A stretch of DNA of 64,000 bases from contig CASFGK010000014.1 of the NCBI GenBank assembly GCA_949294195.1, positions 1 through 64,000 of the forward strand. Reading direction: 5' to 3'. Shown here piece after piece: positions 24,740 through 33,337 of the stretch. Within the stretch, counting starts at the first letter, position 1. Every line of letters begins with the position of its first letter. This DNA comes from an uncultured Bacteroidales bacterium (GTDB lineage: Bacteria; Bacteroidota; Bacteroidia; Bacteroidales; UBA932). A program made the position numbers and the translations under genes. The notes beneath the pieces were generated by a model that saw only the letters and a list, made by a program, of their open reading frames with translations, was not told the DNA's origin and did no database searches.

Positions 24740-25615
24740 ATGCCCGGTAGAAATTCCATGATAGATGATTCCAGACTGCGTGTTTTTGAAGCGGCAGCTT
24801 CTGAAAAAAGCTTCACAAGGGCGGCACGCATCCTCGGTATAAGCCAGTCTGCTGTCAGCCAGAGTGTGGCGGAGCTGGAGAAGCGGCTTGGCGTGCCGCT
24901 TTTTGAAAGAAACCGGGGAACTGTCATCCTTACTTCTGCCGGGCGTGAATTGCGTGAATATGCCAGGAAAATCATTTACTGGTACGATGCAGCCACGGAA
25001 GCTTTCAAAGCGGGAACAGCAGCGGATGCGGGCCCCGTCAGAATAGTTTCCGGACATGACCTGGTATCTTCCGTACTGCCTGAAATCCTGCGTCCTTATA
25101 CCGGAGCCGGAAGCCGGTACCGTTTCGATATTGTATCGGCTGCTGATGTCCTCTCTTCAAGGCATGGGGCTGATATGTATCTGTGGAGCCGTGTCTGTGG
25201 AGATTCCGGTGCATCTTCCGGAATGAAGCCGGCGGCAGTGTCGTCAATATGTGCAGTTGCCTGTCCGGCCGACAGAAACGCCTATGGCGGGGTTTATGAC
25301 CTTTCCGACATAAAAGCGGACAGACTGGCCGTATGGTCCGGAGTCACCCTTCCTCATGACTGCTCCTCAAAGGTGTCATTCCGCAGCGACGTGCCCGGTG
25401 CAATAGTTTCCAATGTCCTTGCTACAGGGGATACAGTCGGGATACTTCCGCTGTATTGCGTGAAAAAGGAATTGGCAGACAAGACATTGGTCCGTCTGCC
25501 AATCACAGATCTTCCCGGTCCGCTGGAAATTTGTCTGGAAGTTGATGCCGGATTCAGGGACAGCGCTTTCCAGACAGCTGTTTCTAGCAGGCTCAGGGAC
25601 TTATTTCTCAAGTAA
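24740..25615 (+). CDS. LysR-type transcriptional regulator
   Basis: This 291-residue protein starts at 24740, or possibly at the Met at 24758. The winged helix-turn-helix is plain: LRVFEAAASEKSFTRAARILGISQSAVSQSVAELEKRLGVPLFER with RGTVILTSAGREL, followed by a linker helix. The substrate-binding domain (about 95-290) is poorly conserved, and its ligand is not readable. It is transcribed away from the M16 peptidase gene across the nested repeat at 24638-24680, a usual arrangement for an autoregulated LysR protein and its target. Its end overlaps the convergent esterase gene by 15 bases. Confidence 0.85.
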   Translation: MPGRNSMIDDSRLRVFEAAASEKSFTRAARILGISQSAVSQSVAELEKRLGVPLFERNRGTVILTSAGRELREYARKIIYWYDAATEAFKAGTAADAGPVRIVSGHDLVSSVLPEILRPYTGAGSRYRFDIVSAADVLSSRHGADMYLWSRVCGDSGASSGMKPAAVSSICAVACPADRNAYGGVYDLSDIKADRLAVWSGVTLPHDCSSKVSFRSDVPGAIVSNVLATGDTVGILPLYCVKKELADKTLVRLPITDLPGPLEICLEVDAGFRDSAFQTAVSSRLRDLFLK

Positions 25616-26614
25616 CGAGTCCATCCAGCGTGCCAGCGAGGCTTCGAATTCGCTACGGGCATAGCCGAGATTGTCGTGGCTTACATATTTTTCTTTAGAG
25701 AATCCCCATCCGTGTCCGCCTTGCGGATAAACATGCATTTCAGCGGGGACATCGTTTTCTTTAAGTGCAAGATAGAAAAGTATGCTGTTCTTTACAGGGA
25801 CAGTGGTGTCGTCGGTACAGTGTGCAAGGAAGACCGGAGGTGTGTCCGCAGATACGTTGTTTTCGAGAGAATATTTTCTGATCAGGCATTCAAGCTGCTC
25901 CTTGTCCTTTTCCCACTGGCTGAATGTCTTGCCTGTACGTCCGAGCCATTTGCTGTCAGGGCCGACAAGTCCTGTCCTGGTGCCTTCGTGGCTGATCTCC
26001 CGGTCAAGTGATATTACCGGGTATATGAGTATGGAGAAATCAGGTCTTGTCTGAGTGTCTTCATACAGGGTAGTGGCGCAGGCTGCAAGATGTCCGCCAG
26101 CCGAGAAGCCCATCACTCCTATTTGCCTGACTCCCCATTCCCCGGCATGTGCCCTGCAATATCTGAAAGTGTTCTGTACATCGGTAAGGGGGACAGTCCA
26201 GTGGCCGTTCGGAAGCCTGTATTTGACGACAGCTACAGTCACTCCTCTTTCTGTCATCCAGTCGGCTACGTAAAGCCCTTCGTTGAAAGACGATACGAAC
26301 GAATACCCTCCTCCAGGGCATACAATGACCATCTGTCCGTTCGGTTTTTCCGGGAAATAGAGGTCGAACCTCGCTTCGGTGATCTTGCTGATGTTTCCGT
26401 AATTGTCTGTGGATTCCGGTTCTGTTATCCCGTTCGATTCTCCCGGTCCCCATGCCTCCGGCAATCCTTTTCCTGAATCCTGGCCTTCGGGGTAAAGCAC
26501 AACGGTTTCAGACGGTCTGATGTCACAGCCTGGCTGTGCATTCGATACAGGACTGTACCAGAGAGATACTGCCAGCATTAGTGCCGGCGCAATAGTGGAT
26601 TTGAAAGTGTTCAT
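25601..26614 (-). CDS. Alpha/beta hydrolase (carbohydrate acetyl-esterase-like)
   Basis: This 337-residue protein has a signal peptide ending near SNA-QPG. VIVCPGGGYSFVSS is the oxyanion-hole strand, GFSAGGHLAA the nucleophile elbow (Ser within GxSxGG), HCTDDTTVP the acid Asp, and YPQGGHGWG the catalytic His. The family includes acetyl-xylan esterases and BD-FAE-like enzymes in Bacteroidota. Likely a periplasmic esterase working on plant or host glycans. A -7 motif lies 30 bases upstream of its start. Confidence 0.85.
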   Translation of the reverse strand: MNTFKSTIAPALMLAVSLWYSPVSNAQPGCDIRPSETVVLYPEGQDSGKGLPEAWGPGESNGITEPESTDNYGNISKITEARFDLYFPEKPNGQMVIVCPGGGYSFVSSFNEGLYVADWMTERGVTVAVVKYRLPNGHWTVPLTDVQNTFRYCRAHAGEWGVRQIGVMGFSAGGHLAACATTLYEDTQTRPDFSILIYPVISLDREISHEGTRTGLVGPDSKWLGRTGKTFSQWEKDKEQLECLIRKYSLENNVSADTPPVFLAHCTDDTTVPVKNSILFYLALKENDVPAEMHVYPQGGHGWGFSKEKYVSHDNLGYARSEFEASLARWMDSLLEK

Positions 26615-26639
26615 TTTATATGGTTTTAGAAAAGTCCGT

Positions 26640-26647
26640 CAAACTTA
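26640..26647 (-). promoter_or_regulatory. -7 motif for the esterase gene
   Basis: The minus strand reads TAAGTTTG, matching TAnnTTTG, 25 bases before the start at 26614. Confidence 0.45.
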
Positions 26648-26710
26648 CGAAAAAATCGGGCAAATGCTGTTTTTCCGCGTAAAACATGGATAATATATCG
26701 GCAATAATTC

Positions 26711-26718
26711 TAAATTTG
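26711..26718 (+). promoter_or_regulatory. -7 motif for the glycine cleavage operon
   Basis: TAAATTTG matches TAnnTTTG, 28 bases before lplA. No other motif of this kind precedes gcvT, which supports one transcript from lplA. Confidence 0.5.
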
Positions 26719-26746
26719 GGAAAATTTACATGAAACATCCGCATAA

Positions 26747-27472
26747 ATGATGACACAGGTTCTGCTGCCGGAGGAAAAAGACAGGCCACTGGCTTTTTAT
26801 CTGGCTATGGAAGAATACATTGCATATAAATACGCTTCAGGGGATTATTTCTTCGTGTGGCGGACTGGCCCGTCAGTCATTTTCGGCAGGAACCAGTCTC
26901 TCGAGTCAGAGGTGAATCTGGAATATTGCAGGGCGCATGATATAAAGGTATACCGTCGCAAGAGCGGGGGCGGCTGTGTCTACTCCGACCGTGGGAATCT
27001 GATGCATTCCTGTATCACATCTCCGGAAAGGGACGCTGCTTTTGTGTTCCACCGCTACATGCAATGGGTGGCTCTGGCTCTTTCAAGACTCGGCGTCGAT
27101 GCGCAGGTGAGCGGAAGGAATGACATAACTGTCGGAGGCAGGAAAGTCTCCGGCAACGCTTTCCACCTGCTTCCCCGACGATGCATCGTCCACGGCACCC
27201 TGCTTTTCGATACCGATATGAAAGCCCTGGAGCAGTCCGTCAATCCGCCGGAGGAGAAACTTGCACGTCGCGGAATAAGCTCTGTCAGGCAGAGGGTAGC
27301 GAATCTCGGTGACATGCTTGATATGGATATGGAGACTTTTGCCGGACATATTGTCAGATCAATGTGCGGCAGTTCCGTAATGCTGGATCCGGAGGAAGTG
27401 TGCCGGATAGAGGAAATGTCGCAGGAATATCTGCAGGACGCCTTCCTGACAGGAAAGGAGCCGAAACACTGA
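26747..27472 (+). CDS. lplA: Lipoate-protein ligase A family protein
   Basis: This 241-residue enzyme attaches salvaged lipoate to carrier proteins. It shows the biotin/lipoate-ligase motif RRKSGGGCVYSDRGNLMHS at 70-87, GRNDITVGGRKVSGNAF with the adenylate-binding Lys at 133, and HGTLLF. It is shorter than E. coli LplA (338) and lacks the C-terminal domain, as many Bacteroidota members do. It is the first gene of the glycine cleavage run, so the lipoyl Lys of GcvH is its likely target. Confidence 0.88.
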   Translation: MMTQVLLPEEKDRPLAFYLAMEEYIAYKYASGDYFFVWRTGPSVIFGRNQSLESEVNLEYCRAHDIKVYRRKSGGGCVYSDRGNLMHSCITSPERDAAFVFHRYMQWVALALSRLGVDAQVSGRNDITVGGRKVSGNAFHLLPRRCIVHGTLLFDTDMKALEQSVNPPEEKLARRGISSVRQRVANLGDMLDMDMETFAGHIVRSMCGSSVMLDPEEVCRIEEMSQEYLQDAFLTGKEPKH

Positions 27473-27550
27473 CCTGTCATGTGCCCAGAAGCAGGAAGGA
27501 GGATGCCTTGTAATGACTGATTTTTGAACACATAATCAAAACCAATAACG

Positions 27551-28648
27551 ATGGAACAACCGATATCAAGAACATGTCTTTACTACAGTCATGTGACCCT
27601 CGGGGCCAGGATGGAGCCTTTCGCAGGGTTCAGCATGCCTATCCAGTACACGGGAATAATCGAAGAGCATCAGTCTGTCCGGACTTCGGCAGGAATGTTC
27701 GATGTCTCGCATATGGGCGAAATCCTTGTCAGTGGACCGGATGCCGAAAAATATGTCAACTACTTGTTTACCAATGATGTCACTGATATGCCTGAAGGCA
27801 AGGTGCTTTACGGGATGATGCTTCATCCTGACGGGGGAGTAGTGGATGACCTGTTGGTATACAGACTTTTCGGGGGAAAAGGATTCCTATTGGTAGTGAA
27901 CGCCGCCAATATAGCCAAAGATGTTTCCTGGGCATGCTTCCTGGCCGAAAAATATGATATCACGGAAGAGAACCTTTCGGAGGACTGGAGTGAAGTGGCA
28001 CTGCAGGGACCGGAGGCGGAGAAAATCATGCTTGATGTAATGGGAATGGATGTAAAGGAACTTGCATTCTATACTTTCACTGATATAAAGTGGAAAGGTT
28101 ATCCTCTTATAGTCAGCAGGACCGGTTATACCGGTGAAGACGGATTCGAACTGTACGGTTCTCCTGACGCTGTCTGCCATATCTGGAAAACTCTGCTGGA
28201 TGCGGGAGTCCGGCCGTGCGGTCTCGGATGTCGGGATACACTGCGGTTTGAGGCCGGTCTCCCTCTGTACGGGCATGAACTGGGCGATACCGTCACGCCT
28301 GTCGAGGCAGGACTGGGAATGTTCGTGAAAACTGACAAGGGGGATTTCTGCGGACGGGATGCCGTTCTGAGGCAGAAAACAGAAGGCGTGACCAGGAAAG
28401 TAGTCGGAATCGAGCTGGCCGACAAGGCTATACCGCGTGCCGGATATCCTGTATTTGCTGATGGAGAGCAAGTCGGATATGTGACTACCGGATACCGTTC
28501 GATTTCTACCGGAAAGAGTATCTGTATGGCGCTTGTATCTGCCGGACATGCCGCTCTCGGGACTTCTCTTGAGGTGGAAATCCACCGCAAGCGTCTGCCG
28601 GGTACTGTCTGCAGGAAACGTTTCTACCAGACAAACTATAAGAAATAG
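27551..28648 (+). CDS. gcvT: Aminomethyltransferase (glycine cleavage T-protein)
   Basis: This 365-residue folate-dependent protein takes the aminomethyl group from the H-protein to tetrahydrofolate, releasing ammonia. Typical stretches are PFAGFSMPIQYTG near the N-terminus, FDVSHMGEI, VSRTGYTGEDGFELYG (folate-binding region), GCRDTLRFEAGLPLYGHEL, and a C-terminal VGYVTTGYRS. Length matches the family (about 360-370). It is 78 bases after lplA and 43 before gcvH, in one operon. Confidence 0.95.
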   Translation: MEQPISRTCLYYSHVTLGARMEPFAGFSMPIQYTGIIEEHQSVRTSAGMFDVSHMGEILVSGPDAEKYVNYLFTNDVTDMPEGKVLYGMMLHPDGGVVDDLLVYRLFGGKGFLLVVNAANIAKDVSWACFLAEKYDITEENLSEDWSEVALQGPEAEKIMLDVMGMDVKELAFYTFTDIKWKGYPLIVSRTGYTGEDGFELYGSPDAVCHIWKTLLDAGVRPCGLGCRDTLRFEAGLPLYGHELGDTVTPVEAGLGMFVKTDKGDFCGRDAVLRQKTEGVTRKVVGIELADKAIPRAGYPVFADGEQVGYVTTGYRSISTGKSICMALVSAGHAALGTSLEVEIHRKRLPGTVCRKRFYQTNYKK

Positions 28649-28691
28649 CCGTCACGGAAAATCAATTGAAAACCTTAATAATTCCAGAATC

Positions 28692-29075
28692 ATGTCAAAG
28701 ACAATTGAAGGGCTTTACTACAGCCAGTCCCACGAATGGGTAAAAGTAGAAGGAAATACAGCACTTGTAGGAATAACGGATTATGCGCAGAATGCCCTTG
28801 GCAGCATCGTCTATGTAGACATGCCGCAGGAAGACGATCAGGTCAGCGCCGGGGAGGAATTCGGTGCCGTAGAAAGCGTGAAGGCCGCCAGCGACCTCGT
28901 ATCTCCGGTATCCGGGACAGTGGCGGATGTGAACTCAGAGCTGGAAGACACTCCTGCGCTTCTTAATGAAAAGCCTTACGAAACGTGGATAATCAAGGTG
29001 GTGATGTCTGATCCGTCACAGCTGGACAGCCTTATGGATGCCAGGGCATATACCGAATACTGCGAAACACTCTGA
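28692..29075 (+). CDS. gcvH: Glycine cleavage system H protein
   Basis: The start at 28692 (MSKTIEGLYYSQSHEW) gives 127 residues, the usual length; a longer open frame upstream is in the gcvT end and is ignored. The lipoyl-carrying Lys is K64 in GAVESVKAAS, flanked by the beta-hairpin typical of lipoyl domains, and PLSG-like PVSGTVADVN follows. It shuttles the aminomethyl group between the P, T and L proteins. It ends four bases before gcvPA. Confidence 0.95.
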   Translation: MSKTIEGLYYSQSHEWVKVEGNTALVGITDYAQNALGSIVYVDMPQEDDQVSAGEEFGAVESVKAASDLVSPVSGTVADVNSELEDTPALLNEKPYETWIIKVVMSDPSQLDSLMDARAYTEYCETL

Positions 29076-29079
29076 ACTT

Positions 29080-30405
29080 ATGGGTTGCCCTTATTTTCCA
29101 CATACGGAAGAAGATCTCAAGCTGATGCTTGACAAGGTCGGAGCCGTTTCCCTGAAGGATCTTTTCGCCGATGTCCCGGAAGAGTTCATTTTCAAGGGTG
29201 AATTCAACCTCCCGGATGCCATGTCTGAGATGGAAGTCCTGGAGAAGTTCCGCCAGCTGGACAGCCTGGACAGAAAACTTACGGTATTTTGCGGGGCTGG
29301 AGCTTATGACCACTATGCTCCAGCCGTGATAAATTACCTGCTTTCCCGTTCCGAGTTCCAGACAGCCTATACTCCATACCAGGCGGAAATCTCGCAGGGG
29401 ACTCTGAGGTATATATTTGAATTCCAGAGTATGGTATGCTCACTGACAGGGATGGACTGTGCCAATGCTTCCATGTACGACGGCCCTACGGCTGCGGCCG
29501 AAGCCATGATGATGAGTGTGGCGGCTTCCCGCCGCAGGCGCCGCATCCTGATTTCTTCCACATTGCTTCCGCAGGTTCTGTCTGTGGTCAGAACATACGC
29601 GGACTATCATGGAATGGAAGTCTCTGAGATAGGACAGGACAGGGGACAGACTTCTGCGGATTCTCTTGCCGGCGGACTTGCTTCCGGTGATGTCGCGGGA
29701 GTGCTTGTGCCGGGCATCAACAGGTACGGCATAGTCGAGGATCTGACCGGGTTTTCAGATGCGGTACATGCGTCCGGTGCTCTTATGGCCGTGTACTCCG
29801 ATCCTTCTTCACTGGCAGTAATAAGAACGCCGGGCGAATGGGGCGCGGATATAGCCTGCGGGGATGCCCAGACTCTGGGAATGCCGCTCTCTTTCGGAGG
29901 ACCTTATGCCGGATTCCTTGCCTGCCGCAAGGAATATATGCGTAAACTTCCCGGACGTATTGTCGGTGCGACACATGACGCACACGGCCGAAGGGCGTTT
30001 GTCCTGACTCTTCAGGCCAGGGAGCAGCATATCCGTCGGGAAAAAGCTACCAGCAACATTTGCTCCAACCAGTCTTTAATGGCACTCTATGCCACTGTCT
30101 ATTTGTCGCTTATGGGTGATGAGGGACTCAAGAGGGTGAATGACCTTTCTTATGCCGGAGCGCATTATCTGCATGACAGGCTGATTGCGACCGGATGTTT
30201 TGAGGAGGTATTTGACAGACCGTTCCTCAAGGAGTTCGTCCTGAAGACACGGATACCTGCGGAGCAGCTCCAGAGGGCTCTTGCTGAAGAAGGTTTTTTC
30301 GCTCCGTTGAAGACGGAAGAAGGTTATGTCTCGTTCTGTGTGACAGAGAAACGCTCGCGTGAAGAAACCGACCGGCTCATTGCCGTCATACGCACTGTCA
30401 TATAA
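29080..30405 (+). CDS. gcvPA: Glycine dehydrogenase (decarboxylating) subunit 1
   Basis: The start at 29080 (MGCPYFPHTEEDLKLML) gives 441 residues. It is the N-terminal half of the P-protein as a separate subunit: FCGAGAYDHYAPAVINYLLSRSEF, YTPYQAEISQGTLRYIFEFQSMVC, DGPTAAAEA, and GEWGADIACGDAQTLGMPLSFGGPYAGFLA. It lacks the PLP-binding Lys, which is on the second subunit encoded next. Together they decarboxylate glycine and load the H protein. Four bases separate it from gcvH. Confidence 0.95.
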   Translation: MGCPYFPHTEEDLKLMLDKVGAVSLKDLFADVPEEFIFKGEFNLPDAMSEMEVLEKFRQLDSLDRKLTVFCGAGAYDHYAPAVINYLLSRSEFQTAYTPYQAEISQGTLRYIFEFQSMVCSLTGMDCANASMYDGPTAAAEAMMMSVAASRRRRRILISSTLLPQVLSVVRTYADYHGMEVSEIGQDRGQTSADSLAGGLASGDVAGVLVPGINRYGIVEDLTGFSDAVHASGALMAVYSDPSSLAVIRTPGEWGADIACGDAQTLGMPLSFGGPYAGFLACRKEYMRKLPGRIVGATHDAHGRRAFVLTLQAREQHIRREKATSNICSNQSLMALYATVYLSLMGDEGLKRVNDLSYAGAHYLHDRLIATGCFEEVFDRPFLKEFVLKTRIPAEQLQRALAEEGFFAPLKTEEGYVSFCVTEKRSREETDRLIAVIRTVI

Positions 30406-30499
30406 CATCCGATACAGTCGGCGGAATCTCCGAACGGATGCAGTACCATCAAAAAGAACCGAACATTTCAAATGTGCAATCCATTAACCGACAACAAAT

Positions 30500-31957
30500 A
30501 TGAAATATTATGACAAACTGATATTTGACCTATCCAAACCCGGCAGGTGCGGATGCTCCCTTCCTGACAACAAGTGGGGGATGTCTGCCGATGACCTGCC
30601 GGATGGCTTGCGGCGGAGGACACCGGCAGGCCTTCCGCAAGTCAGTGAACCTGATGTTGTCAGGCATTATACGAATCTGTCCCAAATGAATTTCGGAGTC
30701 GATACCGGTTTTTATCCGCTGGGCAGCTGTACGATGAAGTACAACCCGAAAGTCAACGAACAGGTGGCTTCCATGCCGGGGTTCGCAGCCCTTCATCCTC
30801 TTCAGCCGGAGTGGACGGTCCAGGGCGCATTGAAACTCTATTATGATTTGTCCAGGGCTCTTGCCACACTTACCGGCATGTCTGACTTTTCCCTGAACCA
30901 GTTTGCCGGAGCTCATGGAGAGCTTACAGGTCTGATGATAATGAGACAGTATCACCGTCTGCGCGGAGATGAAGGGAGGACCAAAATCATTGTTCCTGAC
31001 AGTGCGCATGGCACCAATCCTGCGAGCGCAGCCGTCTGCAGCCTTTCTGTCGTGCAAGTCAAGTCTCTCGAAGACGGCACAATCGATGTCGGGGCTCTTA
31101 AAAGCCTGCTTGATGACAGTGTCGCCGGAATAATGATGACAAATCCCAATACTCTTGGCCTGTTTGAAACGAATGTGAGAGAAATAGCAGGTCTTGTCCA
31201 TGGGTGCGGCGGCCTGCTCTACTATGACGGAGCCAATATGAATGCTCTCCTTGGACAGGTGCGCCCCGGAGACATGGGGTTTGATATCATGCATCTGAAC
31301 CTGCACAAGACATTCTCTACGCCTCACGGAGGAGGAGGACCAGGTTCCGGTCCTGTGGGAGTAACCCCGGCGCTTGCCCGCTGCCTGCCGTATCCGCGTG
31401 TCGTCAGAAAGGCGGACGGGAAGTATGCTCTGCTTACTGACATGGATTCATGCGGAAGGATATCCGGATTCATGGGCAACTTCAGCGTGCTTCTAAAGGC
31501 CTATGCCTACATACTGATGCTGGGAAAGCAGAATGTAAGGAATGTCGGTCCGTATGCGGTACTGGCTGCCAACTATATAAAGGAAAGCCTGAAGGACTGC
31601 TACAAACTTCCGATAAACGGGCTGTGCAAGCATGAATTCGTTTTTGACGGACTGGCTGAAGATAACGGAGTCACCACTCTGGATGTAGCCAAAAGGCTGC
31701 TTGACTACGGATTTCATGCACCTACCATTTATTTCCCTCTGCTTTTCCATCAGTCTATGATGATAGAGCCTACCGAGACTGAATCCAAAGAGACCCTGGA
31801 TGCTTTTATCGGTGTCATGAGGAAAATATCGGAGGAAGCGGAAGAAAATCCTGAGATTCTGCATTCGGCTCCGCACAATACCCCTGTAGGGCGTCCTGAT
31901 GAAACGGCTGCCGCCACGCATCCGATATTGAAATATAGTGATTTGCAGATAAAATGA
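30500..31957 (+). CDS. gcvPB: Glycine dehydrogenase (decarboxylating) subunit 2
   Basis: This 485-residue subunit carries the catalytic pyridoxal-phosphate site: HLNLHKTFSTPHGGGGPG with the Schiff-base Lys at 270, preceded by VPDSAHGTNPASAA and MTNPNTLGLFE. It forms an alpha2-beta2 enzyme with GcvPA. In most Bacteroides genomes P-protein is one chain of about 950 residues, so the split is notable. The stop overlaps the lpd start by four bases (31954-31957). Confidence 0.95.
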   Translation: MKYYDKLIFDLSKPGRCGCSLPDNKWGMSADDLPDGLRRRTPAGLPQVSEPDVVRHYTNLSQMNFGVDTGFYPLGSCTMKYNPKVNEQVASMPGFAALHPLQPEWTVQGALKLYYDLSRALATLTGMSDFSLNQFAGAHGELTGLMIMRQYHRLRGDEGRTKIIVPDSAHGTNPASAAVCSLSVVQVKSLEDGTIDVGALKSLLDDSVAGIMMTNPNTLGLFETNVREIAGLVHGCGGLLYYDGANMNALLGQVRPGDMGFDIMHLNLHKTFSTPHGGGGPGSGPVGVTPALARCLPYPRVVRKADGKYALLTDMDSCGRISGFMGNFSVLLKAYAYILMLGKQNVRNVGPYAVLAANYIKESLKDCYKLPINGLCKHEFVFDGLAEDNGVTTLDVAKRLLDYGFHAPTIYFPLLFHQSMMIEPTETESKETLDAFIGVMRKISEEAEENPEILHSAPHNTPVGRPDETAAATHPILKYSDLQIK

Positions 31958-33291
31958 ACAGAACGGATATAATCATTGTCGGGGCCGGGCCGGGCGGTTA
32001 TGAGACCGCCCTTCTGGCTGCCGGCCGTGGAAAGACCGTGACAATCATCGAGTCCGGCCATGTAGGCGGCACTTGCCTGAATGAAGGGTGCATACCGACC
32101 AAGTCTCTGTGCCGGAGCGCTGAAATCATAAGGGAAATAGGGGAGTCAGGGACTTTCGGAGTCATGGCTGACGGCTGTAAAGTGGATTTCCATGCGGTAA
32201 TGGAGCGCAAGAATGCTGTCGTGGAACAGCTGCGCGGCGGAGTGGAGGCCTTGCTCGGACACAAACTCATAAGTCTGGTGCGGGGCAGGGCAACTTTCAA
32301 ATCCGCCGATACGGTGTCAGTGGACGGTGTGGAGTATACGTCATCGGACATCATCATCGCAACCGGCTCAAAGGCTTTCGTACCTGATGTCCCAGGGACA
32401 GATGATCCTGATGTAATCACATCCCGCGAGCTGCTCAGTATGGGGTCCCTGCCTGAGCGTCTCTGTATAATCGGAGCAGGAGTAATCGGACTTGAATTCG
32501 CTTCCGTAATGTCTGCGTTCGGAGTGCAGGTAACGGTCCTTGAGTCCTGCAGGGAAATACTTCCTCGTTTTGACCAGGATATATCCAAGCGCCTGAAACA
32601 GTGCCTTTCCAGATCCGGTATAGCGATAGTCAACCAGGCTGTTGTGCAAGCTGTGGAGCGTGGTGCCGACGGGCTTGAGGTGAAATATGACCTGAAAGGA
32701 AGGACCGAGTCTGTCTTTGCTGACAAGGTCCTCGTCGCTGTGGGGCGCAGGGCCGACCTGCAGGCTATGAATTTCGGTGATATCGGGGTGAGGATGACAG
32801 GGAAGGGAATAGAAACTGATGCCGACATGCAGACCAGCGTACCGCACATCTATGCCATAGGTGATGTCGTGGGGGGATACATGCTTGCCCATGAGGCTGT
32901 CGCACAGGGGAAAAAGGCCCTGGATCATATTTGCGGCATAAGGAATGACATTGACCTGTCAATTATGCCAGCAGCCGTATTTACAAGTCCGGAAGCGGCA
33001 TGTGTCGGACTTACCGAGCAGCAGTGCAAAGAGCAGGAAATTCCGTATGTATGCCGCAAGACTTTTTTCCGCTCCAACGGAAAGGCAGTCTGCATGGACC
33101 AGACCGACGGCCTCTGCAAGTTGCTGGTGAGCCGGGACAGCCAGGAGAGGATTCTCGGGTGTCACCTGATGGGACCGCATGCTTCAGACCTTATCCAGGA
33201 AATTACGGCCCTTATGTCGTGCGGAGCTCCTTTGCACAGGCTTGAGTCCATAATACATCCGCATCCGACATTGAGTGAAGTCTACCTGTAG
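31954..33291 (+). CDS. lpdA: Dihydrolipoyl dehydrogenase
   Basis: This 445-residue flavoprotein reoxidises the lipoamide of GcvH with NAD+. The N-terminal FAD motif is DIIIVGAGPGGYETAL. The redox disulfide C41-x4-C46 lies in GGTCLNEGCIPTK, the NAD-binding motif is IIGAGVIGLEFASV, the second FAD motif is VPHIYAIGDVVGG, and the C-terminal His-Glu pair is HPHPTLSE. It is the last gene of the operon. A 15-of-16-bp hairpin overlaps its stop codon and probably ends the transcript. Confidence 0.95.
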   Translation: MNRTDIIIVGAGPGGYETALLAAGRGKTVTIIESGHVGGTCLNEGCIPTKSLCRSAEIIREIGESGTFGVMADGCKVDFHAVMERKNAVVEQLRGGVEALLGHKLISLVRGRATFKSADTVSVDGVEYTSSDIIIATGSKAFVPDVPGTDDPDVITSRELLSMGSLPERLCIIGAGVIGLEFASVMSAFGVQVTVLESCREILPRFDQDISKRLKQCLSRSGIAIVNQAVVQAVERGADGLEVKYDLKGRTESVFADKVLVAVGRRADLQAMNFGDIGVRMTGKGIETDADMQTSVPHIYAIGDVVGGYMLAHEAVAQGKKALDHICGIRNDIDLSIMPAAVFTSPEAACVGLTEQQCKEQEIPYVCRKTFFRSNGKAVCMDQTDGLCKLLVSRDSQERILGCHLMGPHASDLIQEITALMSCGAPLHRLESIIHPHPTLSEVYL

Positions 33292-33309
33292 CGACAGGCA
33301 GACTTCACT
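33274..33309. terminator. Hairpin overlapping the lpd stop codon
   Basis: AGTGAAGTCTACCTGT (33274-33289) pairs with ACAGGCAGACTTCACT (33294-33309) with one mismatch and a 4-base loop. The left arm lies in the last codons of lpd. A short A-rich stretch follows, but no strong T run; it separates the convergent lpd and argH genes. Confidence 0.6.
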
Positions 33310-33337
33310 ATGACAAAAATGTGCGGTTTGAATTCTG

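Noticed and set aside
29038-29079. Upstream start for gcvPA
   Set aside because: It lies inside gcvH; the ATG at 29080 gives the normal GcvPA start and a 4-base gap.
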